Shown here one piece after another: positions 16,594 to 25,854 of a stretch of 64,000 nucleotides of DNA. Within the stretch, counting starts at the first letter, position 1, and every line of letters begins with the position of its first letter. Position numbers and translations under genes: made by a program. Origin of the DNA: Microbacterium faecale (GTDB lineage Bacteria; Actinomycetota; Actinomycetes; Actinomycetales; Microbacteriaceae); assembly GCF_014640975.1 (NCBI RefSeq), contig NZ_BMHO01000001.1:1684166-1748165 (forward strand), given 5' to 3'. The notes beneath the pieces are model-generated. The model was not told the DNA's origin and searched no databases. It saw nothing but the letters and a program-made list of their open reading frames with translations.

Positions 16594-17871
16594 TCAGCCG
16601 CCGATCGCGGCGTTTGCGCTGGCGACGGCGTCGCCCCAGGCATCGGCCGGATCGACGTTGCCGGCCTCCATATCGACGAGCACGTTCAGCAGTGCCGCGC
16701 CGATGGCGCTGGTGTCGGGTCCGTTGTAGAACGAGTTGAACTCGAGCACCGAATCGCTGATGATCTCGCCGATCGCGGAATCGCCGAAGAACTCGTTCTG
16801 GTATTCGCGGATCTCGTCGCTCTCGAGAGCAGCCCGGGCCGCGGGGAACGTGCCCGTTTCGGCGAAGTGCTCCTCCTGGCCCTCGGGCGACAGCATCGTC
16901 TCGACGTACTGCCACGCGGCCTGCGGGTTGTCCGCCCGGGCGGGGATGGCGATCACGCTGCCGCCCCAGTTTCCGCCGACGCCGGGAATCGAGGCGACGC
17001 GCCACAGTCCTTCGGTGTCGGGCGCGTCGGTCTCGAAGCTCGAGAGCATCCACGACGGCGCCGTCGTCACGGCGAACTTGCCGTTCGCCTTGCCCGGCGC
17101 CCATCCGGACGACCAGGCGGCGATGCCGGCGCTGATGTCGGAGTCGTACGCGCGCACCGCGACGTCAAAGGCCTCTTCGACCTCGGGGTTCGTGTCGAAG
17201 ACGAGCTCGCCATCAGGGGAGTAGTACTTCTCGTCGACCTGGTTGACCGTCGAGAAGAAGACGGTCGTCTCGACGTTGTCGACGAACGGCTCGCCGGTCG
17301 CCTCAACGTACTGCTCACCCATTGCGATGAAGGCGTCCCAGCTCGACCACATTTCGGCGACCTCATCCGGATCCGTCGGCAGACCCGCCTCCTCGAACAG
17401 GTCGGCGCGATACGCGAAGGCGAGTCCGCCGACATCGGTGGGGATGCCGATGATCGACCCGTCCTCACCCGTCGCGGCATTGATGGCCCAGTCGAGGTAT
17501 TCCTCGCCGACGTCGTCACCGCCGAGCGTGCGCAGATCGGTGAAGTTGCCGGGATTCTCGACGAACTTCGGCAGGTCGTCGTTCTGGATCATGACCAGGT
17601 CCGGCACGCGTCCTCCGGCGAGGGCTGCCGTCAGAGCGGTGGCTGTCTCGGTCGTGCTCCCCACCTCGGAGAGCTTGACGTTGGCATCGGGGTTCTCGTC
17701 CAGGTAGCGCTCGACAGAGTCCTTCTGGCCGATGCCGGTGAAGGACCAGAATTCGAACTCGGCGTTCGGGGCATCGGACGCGCCGCCCGAGCCGCCGCCT
17801 GAGCAGCCGGTCAGGACGAGTGCGAGCGCTCCGGCCAAGGTCACGCGCAGGGCGATCTTGCGACGGTTCAC
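16594..17871 (-). CDS. Sugar ABC transporter substrate-binding lipoprotein
   Basis: This is the extracellular receptor of the CUT1 importer, 425 residues. The N-terminus MNRRKIALRVTLAGALALVL ends in the lipobox LTGC followed by a Gly/Ser-rich linker, so it is a membrane-anchored lipoprotein. The rest is a family 1 solute-binding fold. The GTG at 17871 has GGAG upstream and yields a proper signal peptide; the longer open frame does not. It is the first gene of the leftward importer operon and diverges from a LacI regulator, with several palindromes in between. Confidence 0.93.
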   Translation of the reverse strand: MNRRKIALRVTLAGALALVLTGCSGGGSGGASDAPNAEFEFWSFTGIGQKDSVERYLDENPDANVKLSEVGSTTETATALTAALAGGRVPDLVMIQNDDLPKFVENPGNFTDLRTLGGDDVGEEYLDWAINAATGEDGSIIGIPTDVGGLAFAYRADLFEEAGLPTDPDEVAEMWSSWDAFIAMGEQYVEATGEPFVDNVETTVFFSTVNQVDEKYYSPDGELVFDTNPEVEEAFDVAVRAYDSDISAGIAAWSSGWAPGKANGKFAVTTAPSWMLSSFETDAPDTEGLWRVASIPGVGGNWGGSVIAIPARADNPQAAWQYVETMLSPEGQEEHFAETGTFPAARAALESDEIREYQNEFFGDSAIGEIISDSVLEFNSFYNGPDTSAIGAALLNVLVDMEAGNVDPADAWGDAVASANAAIGG

Positions 17872-17907
17872 AACGGCTCCTCTTCGTTGGGGACATGCGA
17901 TTGCGAT

Positions 17908-17926
17908 CGAGAGCACCATGCTCTCG
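17908..17926. promoter_or_regulatory. Inverted repeat CGAGAGCA-cca-TGCTCTCG in the importer leader
   Basis: Perfect 8-bp arms with a 3-nt spacer lie between the binding-protein promoter and its start codon. It could be a repressor site or an mRNA hairpin in the leader. Confidence 0.5.
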
Positions 17927-17930
17927 GCGA

Positions 17931-17942
17931 GAGAACGATCTC
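17931..17942. promoter_or_regulatory. Operator-like dyad GAGAACGATCTC
   Basis: A 12-bp imperfect dyad with a central CG lies just downstream of the expected transcription start of the binding-protein operon, where a LacI-family repressor would block transcription. Confidence 0.4.
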
Positions 17943-17953
17943 GCAGGATCCAC

Positions 17954-17982
17954 ACGATAGCCGTCACACCGTGGCCCGGCAA
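17954..17982 (-). promoter_or_regulatory. Promoter of the sugar importer operon
   Basis: On the minus strand TTGCCG (17982-17977), a 17-bp spacer and TATCGT (17959-17954) form a good promoter. It predicts a leader of about 75 nt that carries the two dyads and the GGAG ribosome site. Confidence 0.55.
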
Positions 17983-18048
17983 CCCCTCGCTTCGCTCCAG
18001 CTTCGCGTGGGAAGTGTGCAATGATCGTGACGCGAGAGATCGATCCAC

Positions 18049-18064
18049 TACGCTTTCGCGAAAG
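18049..18064 (+). promoter_or_regulatory. lacI promoter -10 with perfect operator CTTTCGCGAAAG
   Basis: TACGCT (18049-18054) is the candidate -10 of the regulator at 18083. The perfect 12-bp dyad CTTTCGCGAAAG (18053-18064), with a central CG, overlaps it and the transcription start: the expected arrangement for LacI-family autorepression. Confidence 0.65.
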
Positions 18065-18082
18065 ACCTCAGGAGAGGGAGCA

Positions 18083-19084
18083 ATGGCCCGACCCACGATC
18101 ATCGACGTCGCCAGAGCAGCCGGCGTCTCGCGCGCAACGGCGGCTCGCGTGCTCGCGGGTGCCACGAACGTCGACCCCGCGATGACGTCCGCCGTGGAGC
18201 GCGAAGCGCGCAATCTCGGATACGAGACGAACGCCGCCGCGCGCGTGTTGCGCGGCGGCCGCGCTGGAGCCATCGGGCTCGTGATCGCGTTCAACGAGAT
18301 CGGCAGCATCAACGGCACGTTCTTCGCCACGGCGCTCAAGGGAGCGGCGAAGGGCCTGTCTGCGGGCGACGTCCAGCCTGTGCTGCTGCCCGCCGACGAC
18401 GAGGACCGGACGAAGATCCCGAAGTTCCTGCGGTCCGGCGCCGTCGACGGTGTCGTCGTGATCCTGCAACACGAGATCACGCACCTCGTCGAGGTGCTTG
18501 CTGACGCGCCCGTGCCGATCGCCTGGGTGGGACGCCCGCACGGCGACATCGGGCCGGATCCCATCATCGTCGACGTCGACAATCATGGCGGCGGCGTCCT
18601 GGCGGCGCGCGCGCTGGTCGAGGCCGGCCGTCGCCGGATCGGGATCATCACCGGGCCGCCCGACATGGAGCAAGCCAACGACAGGGCGCGAGGCTGGACC
18701 GAGGAGCTCACACGGTCCGGGATCGCTCCCGGACCGATCGTCCACGGCGATTTCACCGTCGACAGCGGGATGGCGGCGATGACGCGGCTGCTGCAGCGCG
18801 ATCCGGAGCTCGACGGCGTGTTCGCGTCGTCCGACCTGATGGCCGCGGGCGCGATGCGCGTGCTGCAGGCGGCCGGGCGCCGAGTGCCCGTCGACGTCTC
18901 GCTCGTGGGCTTCGACGACGTGCTCATCGCGACGACGTCCGAACCGCCCCTGACGACGGTTCGGCAGCCGCTCGAGGAGATGGGACGCGCCGCCGCAGAG
19001 GCGCTGATCGCCGTGATCCAGGGCGATCCGGTGGATCGGGTGCGGGAGTTCCCGACCGCGCTCGTGCGGCGAGAGTCGCTGTGA
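18083..19084 (+). CDS. LacI-family transcriptional regulator
   Basis: This 333-residue repressor has the HTH in IIDVARAAGVSRATAARVL, then a hinge and an effector-binding domain ending in VSLVGFDDVLIATTSEPPLT and a QPLEEMGRAA block. The ATG at 18083 follows GGAGAGGGAG and is preceded by a perfect dyad; upstream in-frame codons are not part of the protein. It diverges from the ABC importer operon and lies 28 nt ahead of the GH95 gene, so it likely links uptake with GH95 and nagA. The effector is unknown. Confidence 0.93.
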   Translation: MARPTIIDVARAAGVSRATAARVLAGATNVDPAMTSAVEREARNLGYETNAAARVLRGGRAGAIGLVIAFNEIGSINGTFFATALKGAAKGLSAGDVQPVLLPADDEDRTKIPKFLRSGAVDGVVVILQHEITHLVEVLADAPVPIAWVGRPHGDIGPDPIIVDVDNHGGGVLAARALVEAGRRRIGIITGPPDMEQANDRARGWTEELTRSGIAPGPIVHGDFTVDSGMAAMTRLLQRDPELDGVFASSDLMAAGAMRVLQAAGRRVPVDVSLVGFDDVLIATTSEPPLTTVRQPLEEMGRAAAEALIAVIQGDPVDRVREFPTALVRRESL

Positions 19085-19112
19085 GAACCGGCGACGCGGT
19101 CCGGGAGTGCGG

Positions 19113-21443
19113 GTGACGCGCTGGCGCTTCACGACGCGGACGGCGGCGCCGACCTGGGAGGACGGGCTCGTCGTCGGTAGTGGACGCATTGGCGCGATCG
19201 CATACGGACCGGCCGACGCGCTCACGATCGCGCTCGCTCACGAGCGCTTCCTCCTTCCGGTCAACCCCCGGCCCGATGCGCCCGACCTCACCGGCGTTCT
19301 CCCCGAGATGCGCGCCCGGATCCTCGCCGGTGACGGCTCCGCGGCCGCCAACCTGCTCGAGTCAGCCGCGAACGAGGCCGGATACGACGGCCTCGTCTGG
19401 ACCGACCCGCTCGCCGTGTGCGCGACGCTCGCGGTGGCGTCGCCCGGAGGCGTCACGGATGCGGTGCGCAGCATCGATCTGCGCCGGGGCACGGCGACGA
19501 TCGCGTGGGCGGACGACCGTGGCGGCGAGCGCCGCGTGACGCTGGTGGCCCCGCGCGGCACGGACTCTGTGTGGATCGCGCTGGAATCCGACCTCGCCGC
19601 CGAGGTGACGTTGCGACTCGGGCTGGATCCGCGCGACGACGGCCCCGCCGCGTCCTTCGCACCCGACTACTCCGGGCGGGTCACCTCGGCCGTGGCGGGT
19701 GGGCGAATCGGTCGGCTCGAGCTGCGCGATGCGCACGGCGAGCGCCTCGCCCGCGTGCGGGCCACCGGGGCGAGGTCGTGGGACGCGGGTGATCCGCAGG
19801 CACTCGTCGCGCGCGTGATCGTGCCCGCCGGCGGCCGCACGCTGCTGCGCCTGGACGTCGAGGTCGCCGGCAGTCCGGTCCGGCCGGCCGACGACGCGGA
19901 CTGGGACGCGATCCTGCGCGACCAGACCCGGCCGCATCGTGAGCTGGTCGAGGCCTCGACGCTGCAGCTGGAGGGACGCGAGGGTCGGGTCGTTGAGGAG
20001 ATCTGGGATCGCGCGGCCGCAGGTGATCCGGCGGCTCGGCGGCGGGCGATCGAGATCGCCTACGCCGCTGGTCGATCGCACATCATCGCGGCCACCGGCG
20101 AGCTGCCTCCCACGCTGCAGGGAGTCTGGCAGGGCACATTCACGCCGGCCTGGTCGGCCGATTACACCCTCAACGGAAACGTGCAGAACGGCGGCATCGC
20201 GGGGCTCATCCCGACGGGAACCCCCGAGTTGGCTGCCTCGCTTCTCGAGCTCATCCTGCCGTTCGCCGACCACTACCGCGCGAATGCGCGCCGCGTCTTT
20301 GGAGCCGACGGCATGCTGCTGCCGTCGCGCATGTCGACGCACGGTAAGGCCGATCACTTCAACGCCCGGTTCCCGCACCTGTTCTGGACGGGATGCGGCG
20401 GCTGGGTGTTGCGGGTCATCGCCGATCTGGTCGCGGTGACGGGCGACCGTTCGCTCGTCGACGACCGCGTGTGGGAGCTCGTCGACGGCGTCCTCCGATT
20501 CGCCGAGACGGCGACGGTGTCGCGCGATGGCCTCCGGCACTTCGTGCCGAGCTACTCGCCGGAGAACACTCCGTCAGACGCCGAATCCTCGCTCGCCTCG
20601 GACAGCACGGCCGACGTCGCGATCCATCGTGACGCCGCCCGCGCCGCGGCCGTGCTCGCGCGCGCTCGCGGCGATGAAGCGCTCGAGGAGCGCTGGACCG
20701 CGCTCGTCGACGCGCTCCCGGACTATCGGATAGCCGACGACGGCACGCTCGCCGAGTGGATCGGCCAGCCGTGGCGCGAGAATCACGCCCATCGACACGC
20801 GACGCAGCTCTACCCGCTCTGGTACGAGGTCGACCCTGCCTTCACGGGGCCGGGGGAGCGAGCCGCGCGCCTCCGCGAGGCCGCCCGGGCCACGATCCGG
20901 GCCAAGATCGCGTGGCGGGCGGCCGACCCGACGCCGCCGCCCGGGCGCATGGAGATGTCGTTCGGCCTGGTGCAGCTCGGGCTCGCATCGGCGGCGTTGG
21001 GTGACGCCGACGACGCGCTTCGGTGCGTGGAATGGCTCGCCGTCGATCACGTCGCGCCTGCGCTGACGACCCGTCACGATGCCGGGCGCATCTTCAATCT
21101 CGACGCGAGCGGCGGACTGCCTGCGCTCGTGGCCGCCATGCTCCTGGGATCGACCGCCGACACCCTCACGGTCCTTCCCGCCCTTCCCGAAAGCTGGCCG
21201 ACCGGGCGCGTGACGGGGCTGCGCGGACGGGGCGGCGTCGTCGTCGACGTTCTCGAATGGGACGGTTCCTCGTGCGCGCTCGAGCTGCGTCGGCTCGACG
21301 CGGCCGAATGGCTCTGTCCGGATGGCCGTGTGCGCCTGCTCCCCGGGTCAGGTTTCCGGTGCGAGGACCCGCGGGACGAGGAACTCACGCTGCGGGCCGG
21401 CGAATCCGCGACCGTACGGCTCGTGCGCGCCCGAGCCCGGTGA
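19113..21443 (+). CDS. GH95-family glycosidase (alpha-L-fucosidase or alpha-L-galactosidase)
   Basis: This 776-residue protein has GH95 architecture: an N-terminal beta domain starting WEDGLVVGSGRIGAIAYG, a linker, an (alpha/alpha)6 barrel and a C-terminal domain. Residues matching the catalytic set of bifidobacterial AfcA are present: TLNGNVQ (N354 and N356), SYSPENTP (E484) and FNLDASGG (D664). GH95 enzymes act on Fuc-alpha-1,2-Gal or alpha-L-galactosides such as those of plant xyloglucan; which one applies here is not decidable. There is no signal peptide. GTG 19113 is preferred over GTG 19107 because GGGAG then has normal spacing. It is probably co-transcribed with lacI. Confidence 0.88.
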   Translation: MTRWRFTTRTAAPTWEDGLVVGSGRIGAIAYGPADALTIALAHERFLLPVNPRPDAPDLTGVLPEMRARILAGDGSAAANLLESAANEAGYDGLVWTDPLAVCATLAVASPGGVTDAVRSIDLRRGTATIAWADDRGGERRVTLVAPRGTDSVWIALESDLAAEVTLRLGLDPRDDGPAASFAPDYSGRVTSAVAGGRIGRLELRDAHGERLARVRATGARSWDAGDPQALVARVIVPAGGRTLLRLDVEVAGSPVRPADDADWDAILRDQTRPHRELVEASTLQLEGREGRVVEEIWDRAAAGDPAARRRAIEIAYAAGRSHIIAATGELPPTLQGVWQGTFTPAWSADYTLNGNVQNGGIAGLIPTGTPELAASLLELILPFADHYRANARRVFGADGMLLPSRMSTHGKADHFNARFPHLFWTGCGGWVLRVIADLVAVTGDRSLVDDRVWELVDGVLRFAETATVSRDGLRHFVPSYSPENTPSDAESSLASDSTADVAIHRDAARAAAVLARARGDEALEERWTALVDALPDYRIADDGTLAEWIGQPWRENHAHRHATQLYPLWYEVDPAFTGPGERAARLREAARATIRAKIAWRAADPTPPPGRMEMSFGLVQLGLASAALGDADDALRCVEWLAVDHVAPALTTRHDAGRIFNLDASGGLPALVAAMLLGSTADTLTVLPALPESWPTGRVTGLRGRGGVVVDVLEWDGSSCALELRRLDAAEWLCPDGRVRLLPGSGFRCEDPRDEELTLRAGESATVRLVRARAR

Positions 21444-21461
21444 CCCTCGCACGAGACCTGG

Positions 21462-21467
21462 CAGGAT
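21462..21467 (+). promoter_or_regulatory. -10 box CAGGAT for nagA (leaderless type)
   Basis: CAGGAT ends 6 nt before the nagA ATG, within the 30-nt gap after the GH95 gene. It may let nagA be transcribed separately. Confidence 0.4.
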
Positions 21468-21473
21468 CGGAGC

Positions 21474-22610
21474 ATGACCCTCATCCACTCTGCGCAGCTT
21501 GTCGCCGACGGCTCGACCGAGACCGACGCGTGGGTGCGGTTCGCGGGCGACCGCATCGCTGCCCGCGGCATGGGATCCTCGTGGCGCGCCGAACAGGATG
21601 AGGACGTCGTCGACGCCGACGGGGGCATCCTCGTTCCCGGCTTCGTCGACCTGCACTGCCACGGTGGGGGAGGCGGCGCGTTCGACGGTGACCCTGCGGC
21701 GATCCGCGACGCACTCGCGACCCACCGCGCGCACGGCACGACGCGCAGCGTGCTGTCGCTCGTGACGGCCCGGATCCCGGACCTCGCCCGGCAGGTCGGC
21801 GCGATCGCTGACGTCGTCGACAGCGATCCGCTCGTGCTCGGCTCGCACCTCGAAGGCCCGTTCCTCGATCACGCCCACCGCGGCGCCCACGATCCGACGC
21901 TGCTGACCGATCCGCAACCGCGCGACGTCGACGCGCTCGTCGAAGCGGGGCGCGGATCCGTCGTGCAGGTCACGATCGCCCCGGAGCGGCCCGGGGGCCT
22001 CGACGCGGTCGACCGCTTCGTCGCCGCGGGCGTGCGTGTTGCGGTCGGACACACCGCGGCGAGCTACGACGAGGCTCTCGCGGCCTTCGACCGCGGCGCG
22101 TCGCTGGTCACCCACGCGTTCAACGCCGTCGACGGCATCCATCACCGCGCGCCGGGGCCGGTCGGCGCCGCGCTGCGACGCCCGCACGTCACGATCGAGG
22201 TCATCAACGACGGCGTGCACGTGCATCCTGCCGTCGTGAAGATGCTGTTCGACGCGGCTCCCGGCCGCGTCGCGCTCATCACCGATGCCATGTCCGCCGC
22301 CGGAAAGGCCGACGGCCGCTACGACCTCGGAGGCCTCGCCGTCACCGTCACGGAGGGCGTCGCCCGGCTCCTCGACGGGGGAGCGATCGCGGGGTCGACG
22401 CTGCTCCTCGACGAAGCCCTCCGCCAGGCGGTCGACGCGTGTGGTCTCCCGCTCGTCGACGCGGTCGACGCCCTCACGCGGATCCCGGCGCGTGCCATCG
22501 GGCGCGATGACCTCGGCTCGCTCTCGGTCGGCAGCGCGGCCGACGCCGTGCTGATGTCCTCCGCGTTGCGCGTGCGCCGCGTCTGGGGCGCGGGTCGCGA
22601 AATCGGCTGA
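21474..22610 (+). CDS. nagA: N-acetylglucosamine-6-phosphate deacetylase
   Basis: NagA removes acetate from GlcNAc-6-P in amino-sugar catabolism and wall recycling. The 378-residue amidohydrolase shows the metal and catalytic motifs in order: GFVDLHCHGGGG, GSHLEGPFLD, VGHTAASYDE, THAFNAVDG and ALITDAMSAAGKADGRY, which carries the catalytic Asp. No nagB lies nearby, so deamination must be encoded elsewhere. It converges with the SDR gene, leaving only 4 nt between stops. Its place at the end of the carbohydrate locus suggests amino sugars are part of the diet, but it may simply be a neighbour. Confidence 0.93.
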   Translation: MTLIHSAQLVADGSTETDAWVRFAGDRIAARGMGSSWRAEQDEDVVDADGGILVPGFVDLHCHGGGGGAFDGDPAAIRDALATHRAHGTTRSVLSLVTARIPDLARQVGAIADVVDSDPLVLGSHLEGPFLDHAHRGAHDPTLLTDPQPRDVDALVEAGRGSVVQVTIAPERPGGLDAVDRFVAAGVRVAVGHTAASYDEALAAFDRGASLVTHAFNAVDGIHHRAPGPVGAALRRPHVTIEVINDGVHVHPAVVKMLFDAAPGRVALITDAMSAAGKADGRYDLGGLAVTVTEGVARLLDGGAIAGSTLLLDEALRQAVDACGLPLVDAVDALTRIPARAIGRDDLGSLSVGSAADAVLMSSALRVRRVWGAGREIG

Positions 22611-22614
22611 CGGG

Positions 22615-23274
22615 CTACGCGAGAGTCTCGATGCGTGCGGATGCGTCGGCAGCCGGGGTGTCCCAGAGTGCCGCGACGGCGTCCGCGAGCGCCTGTTCCC
22701 GTCCGGCGAGCTGATCGACGCGGAAGATCGTGCAGGATCCGGTCTGCGCGCGCTGATGTGCCCGCGCCGCGGAAGAGAAGCCGTGCGCGACCGCGTGGAT
22801 CCAGGCCTCGGTAGCGGCCTTCATGGCGACGTAGTTCGCGCCACCGGCTCGCGGTCTGGTGACCTGCACGGATGAGACCACCGCGACGCGCGCGGCTGGC
22901 GACGCGTCGAGCAGAGGCCAGGCGGCCCGGCACGTGTGGCGCACGGTCGAGAGTGCTGTCGACAGGAACGCCCAGTCCTCGTCGGACTGACCGGAGATGC
23001 CCCCGCCGCCGCGCCACCCGCCCACGAGCGGGATGAGACCGTCGAGCGAGGACAGCGCGCCGATCTGTTCGTCGACCGCGGCCGCATCGGCGAGGTCCAG
23101 CTCCATCGTCAGGAACCCGCTGTCGGCGAACCGGGCGAGCTTCTCCGGCGAGCGGCCCGCGACGATGACGCGCGCGCCGCGGCTGCGCAGCGCGTGAGCG
23201 CACGCCCAACCGGCCTCGGACGTCCCGCCCGCGAGCAGAACCTGTCGTTCCTCGAGAGTTCCCCGAATCGTCAT
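22615..23274 (-). CDS. Short-chain dehydrogenase/reductase-like protein
   Basis: This is a 219-residue SDR-fold protein. The cofactor loop appears as VLLAGGTSEAGWACAHAL and the catalytic Ser and Tyr-x-x-x-Lys as VVSSVQ and YVAMKAA, so it may be active. It lacks the long C-terminal substrate loop of classical SDRs. ATG 23274 puts the first strand where SDRs normally have it; GTG 23310 would add 12 residues. It diverges from eno, but a functional link is not evident. Confidence 0.8.
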   Translation of the reverse strand: MTIRGTLEERQVLLAGGTSEAGWACAHALRSRGARVIVAGRSPEKLARFADSGFLTMELDLADAAAVDEQIGALSSLDGLIPLVGGWRGGGGISGQSDEDWAFLSTALSTVRHTCRAAWPLLDASPAARVAVVSSVQVTRPRAGGANYVAMKAATEAWIHAVAHGFSSAARAHQRAQTGSCTIFRVDQLAGREQALADAVAALWDTPAADASARIETLA

Positions 23275-23364
23275 TTTGCCATCCTCGCGCGTGATCGCGG
23301 CCTGCGCCACCGCCCGCAGCGCGGGGGCGACGCTCGCCGGATATCGGCCGCCGCGGCGACGCCA

Positions 23365-24702
<1,338 letters not shown>

Positions 24703-24722
24703 CGAACGACACGCACCACGAG

Positions 24723-24758
24723 AGAGGGGGCCGCATGCGACGACACGCGGCCCCCTCT
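24723..24758 (+). terminator. Perfect 12-bp hairpin enclosing the ftsB-like start codon
   Basis: AGAGGGGGCCGC (24723-24734) pairs perfectly with GCGGCCCCCTCT (24747-24758). The 12-nt loop begins with the ATG of the downstream gene and the G-rich ribosome site is in the stem. It looks like the eno terminator, but no U-tract follows. Confidence 0.75.
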
Positions 24759-25235
24759 TCGCGTTCCCGGGCGGGGTCCGGGCGCCCGCGACCCTCCGCC
24801 CGCGACTGGCTGAGCGGGATCCGGCTGTCCGGGTTCACCGTCATCATGCTCGGCCTCGTCGTCCTGGGCGCGTTCGTGCTCGTCCCGTCCGTGAGCGGCT
24901 ACGTCGACATGCGTCAGCAGATCACACGTGCCGAGGCGAGTGTCGCCCTCGCGGAAGAGCAGATCGCCGAGCTCGAGGTCGAGCGCGACCGCTGGCGCGA
25001 CCCGGCGTTCATCATGAGCGAGGCGCGTGAGCGGCTGTACTACGTCGAGCCGGGCGAGATCGTGTACCTCATCGAGGACGATCTCCCCGCCGACGAGAAC
25101 GAGGATCCGGAGCCCGTCGACGATGAGGTCGCCAAGGATGAGCATGACTGGATGACGGTCACGCTGCGATCGATCGTGCAGGCCGGCCTCGCCGAGCAGG
25201 GCGTCGCGTCCGACGACGAGGTCTTCGCTCCCTGA
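24735..25235 (+). CDS. Septum formation initiator family protein (FtsB/DivIC-like)
   Basis: This 166-residue single-pass membrane protein of the divisome has a basic Ser/Arg-rich cytoplasmic N-terminus of about 32 residues, one membrane helix (GFTVIMLGLVVLGAFVLVP) and an extracytoplasmic coiled coil (ITRAEASVALAEEQIAELE). The DivIC/FtsB-type block DPAFIMSEARERLYYVEPGE follows, then an acidic tail. FtsB/DivIC joins FtsL and DivIB/FtsQ to activate septal wall synthesis. It follows eno by 32 nt, and its ATG sits in the loop of a strong hairpin, so translation may be restrained. Confidence 0.88.
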   Translation: MRRHAAPSSRSRAGSGRPRPSARDWLSGIRLSGFTVIMLGLVVLGAFVLVPSVSGYVDMRQQITRAEASVALAEEQIAELEVERDRWRDPAFIMSEARERLYYVEPGEIVYLIEDDLPADENEDPEPVDDEVAKDEHDWMTVTLRSIVQAGLAEQGVASDDEVFAP

Positions 25236-25299
25236 CTTTGTCGTCACGGCACTTTGTGCCGCGCCGAGTCTCCGGCGGCGGGGCCCCAGACAACGCGGG

Positions 25300-25305
25300 T
25301 AACCT
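25300..25305 (+). promoter_or_regulatory. -10 box TAACCT for the DUF501 gene
   Basis: TAACCT ends exactly 6 nt before the GTG at 25312, with no ribosome site. This is one of the cleaner leaderless arrangements in the window. Confidence 0.55.
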
Positions 25306-25311
25306 CGCGGT

Positions 25312-25854
25312 GTGACGATTCCCCCCTTCGATCCCGTCAGCGAGCAGGAGATCCGCGTGGTCAGCGCGCAGCTCGGCCGACCCGCCCGCGGCGTCGTCGG
25401 CATCGCGGCGCGTTGCGCCTGCGGTAACCCGACCGTCGTCGCGACGGCGCCGCGCTTGCCGCAGGGGACACCGTTCCCCACGTTCTACTACCTGACCCAC
25501 CCGTCCGCGACCGCCGAGATGTCGCGTCTGGAGGCCGGTCAGGTCATGGTCGAGTTCACGCACCTGCTCGCCGAGGATCCGGCCGTCCGCGACCAGTACG
25601 CGCGCGCCCACGCGGCGTTCCTCGCGGACCGCGCGCCCTACGGCGATGTGCCCGAGATCGCCGACGTCTCCGCGGGAGGAATGCCGACCCGCGTCAAGTG
25701 TCTCCACGCTCTCGCTGGCCACGCGCTTGCCGCGGGGCCCGGCGTCAATCCGATCGGCGACCTCGCGCTCGAGCGCTCGGCGTGGTCGCCCGAGCGGTGC
25801 GAGTGCACCGACCCCGGCGCGGCTCTCGCCGACGACGGAGCTCCGGCGGCATGA
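25312..25854 (+). CDS. DUF501 domain-containing protein
   Basis: This 180-residue cytoplasmic protein of unknown function belongs to DUF501, a family found beside eno and ftsB/divIC in actinobacteria. Conserved-looking features include QLGRPARGVVGIAARC, TFYYLTHP and GMPTRVKCLHAL. Its Cys residues (CACG, CLHAL, CEC) and His could bind a metal, but this is inference. The stop overlaps the ATG of the S8 protease gene (ATGA), so the two are coupled. Confidence 0.88.
   Translation: MTIPPFDPVSEQEIRVVSAQLGRPARGVVGIAARCACGNPTVVATAPRLPQGTPFPTFYYLTHPSATAEMSRLEAGQVMVEFTHLLAEDPAVRDQYARAHAAFLADRAPYGDVPEIADVSAGGMPTRVKCLHALAGHALAAGPGVNPIGDLALERSAWSPERCECTDPGAALADDGAPAA

Noticed and set aside
15853-17802. 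Plus-strand reading frame of about 650 codons opposite the ABC permease and binding-protein genes
   Set aside because: The minus-strand genes are clear family members; the plus-strand product is compositionally biased and unrelated to any fold I recognise.
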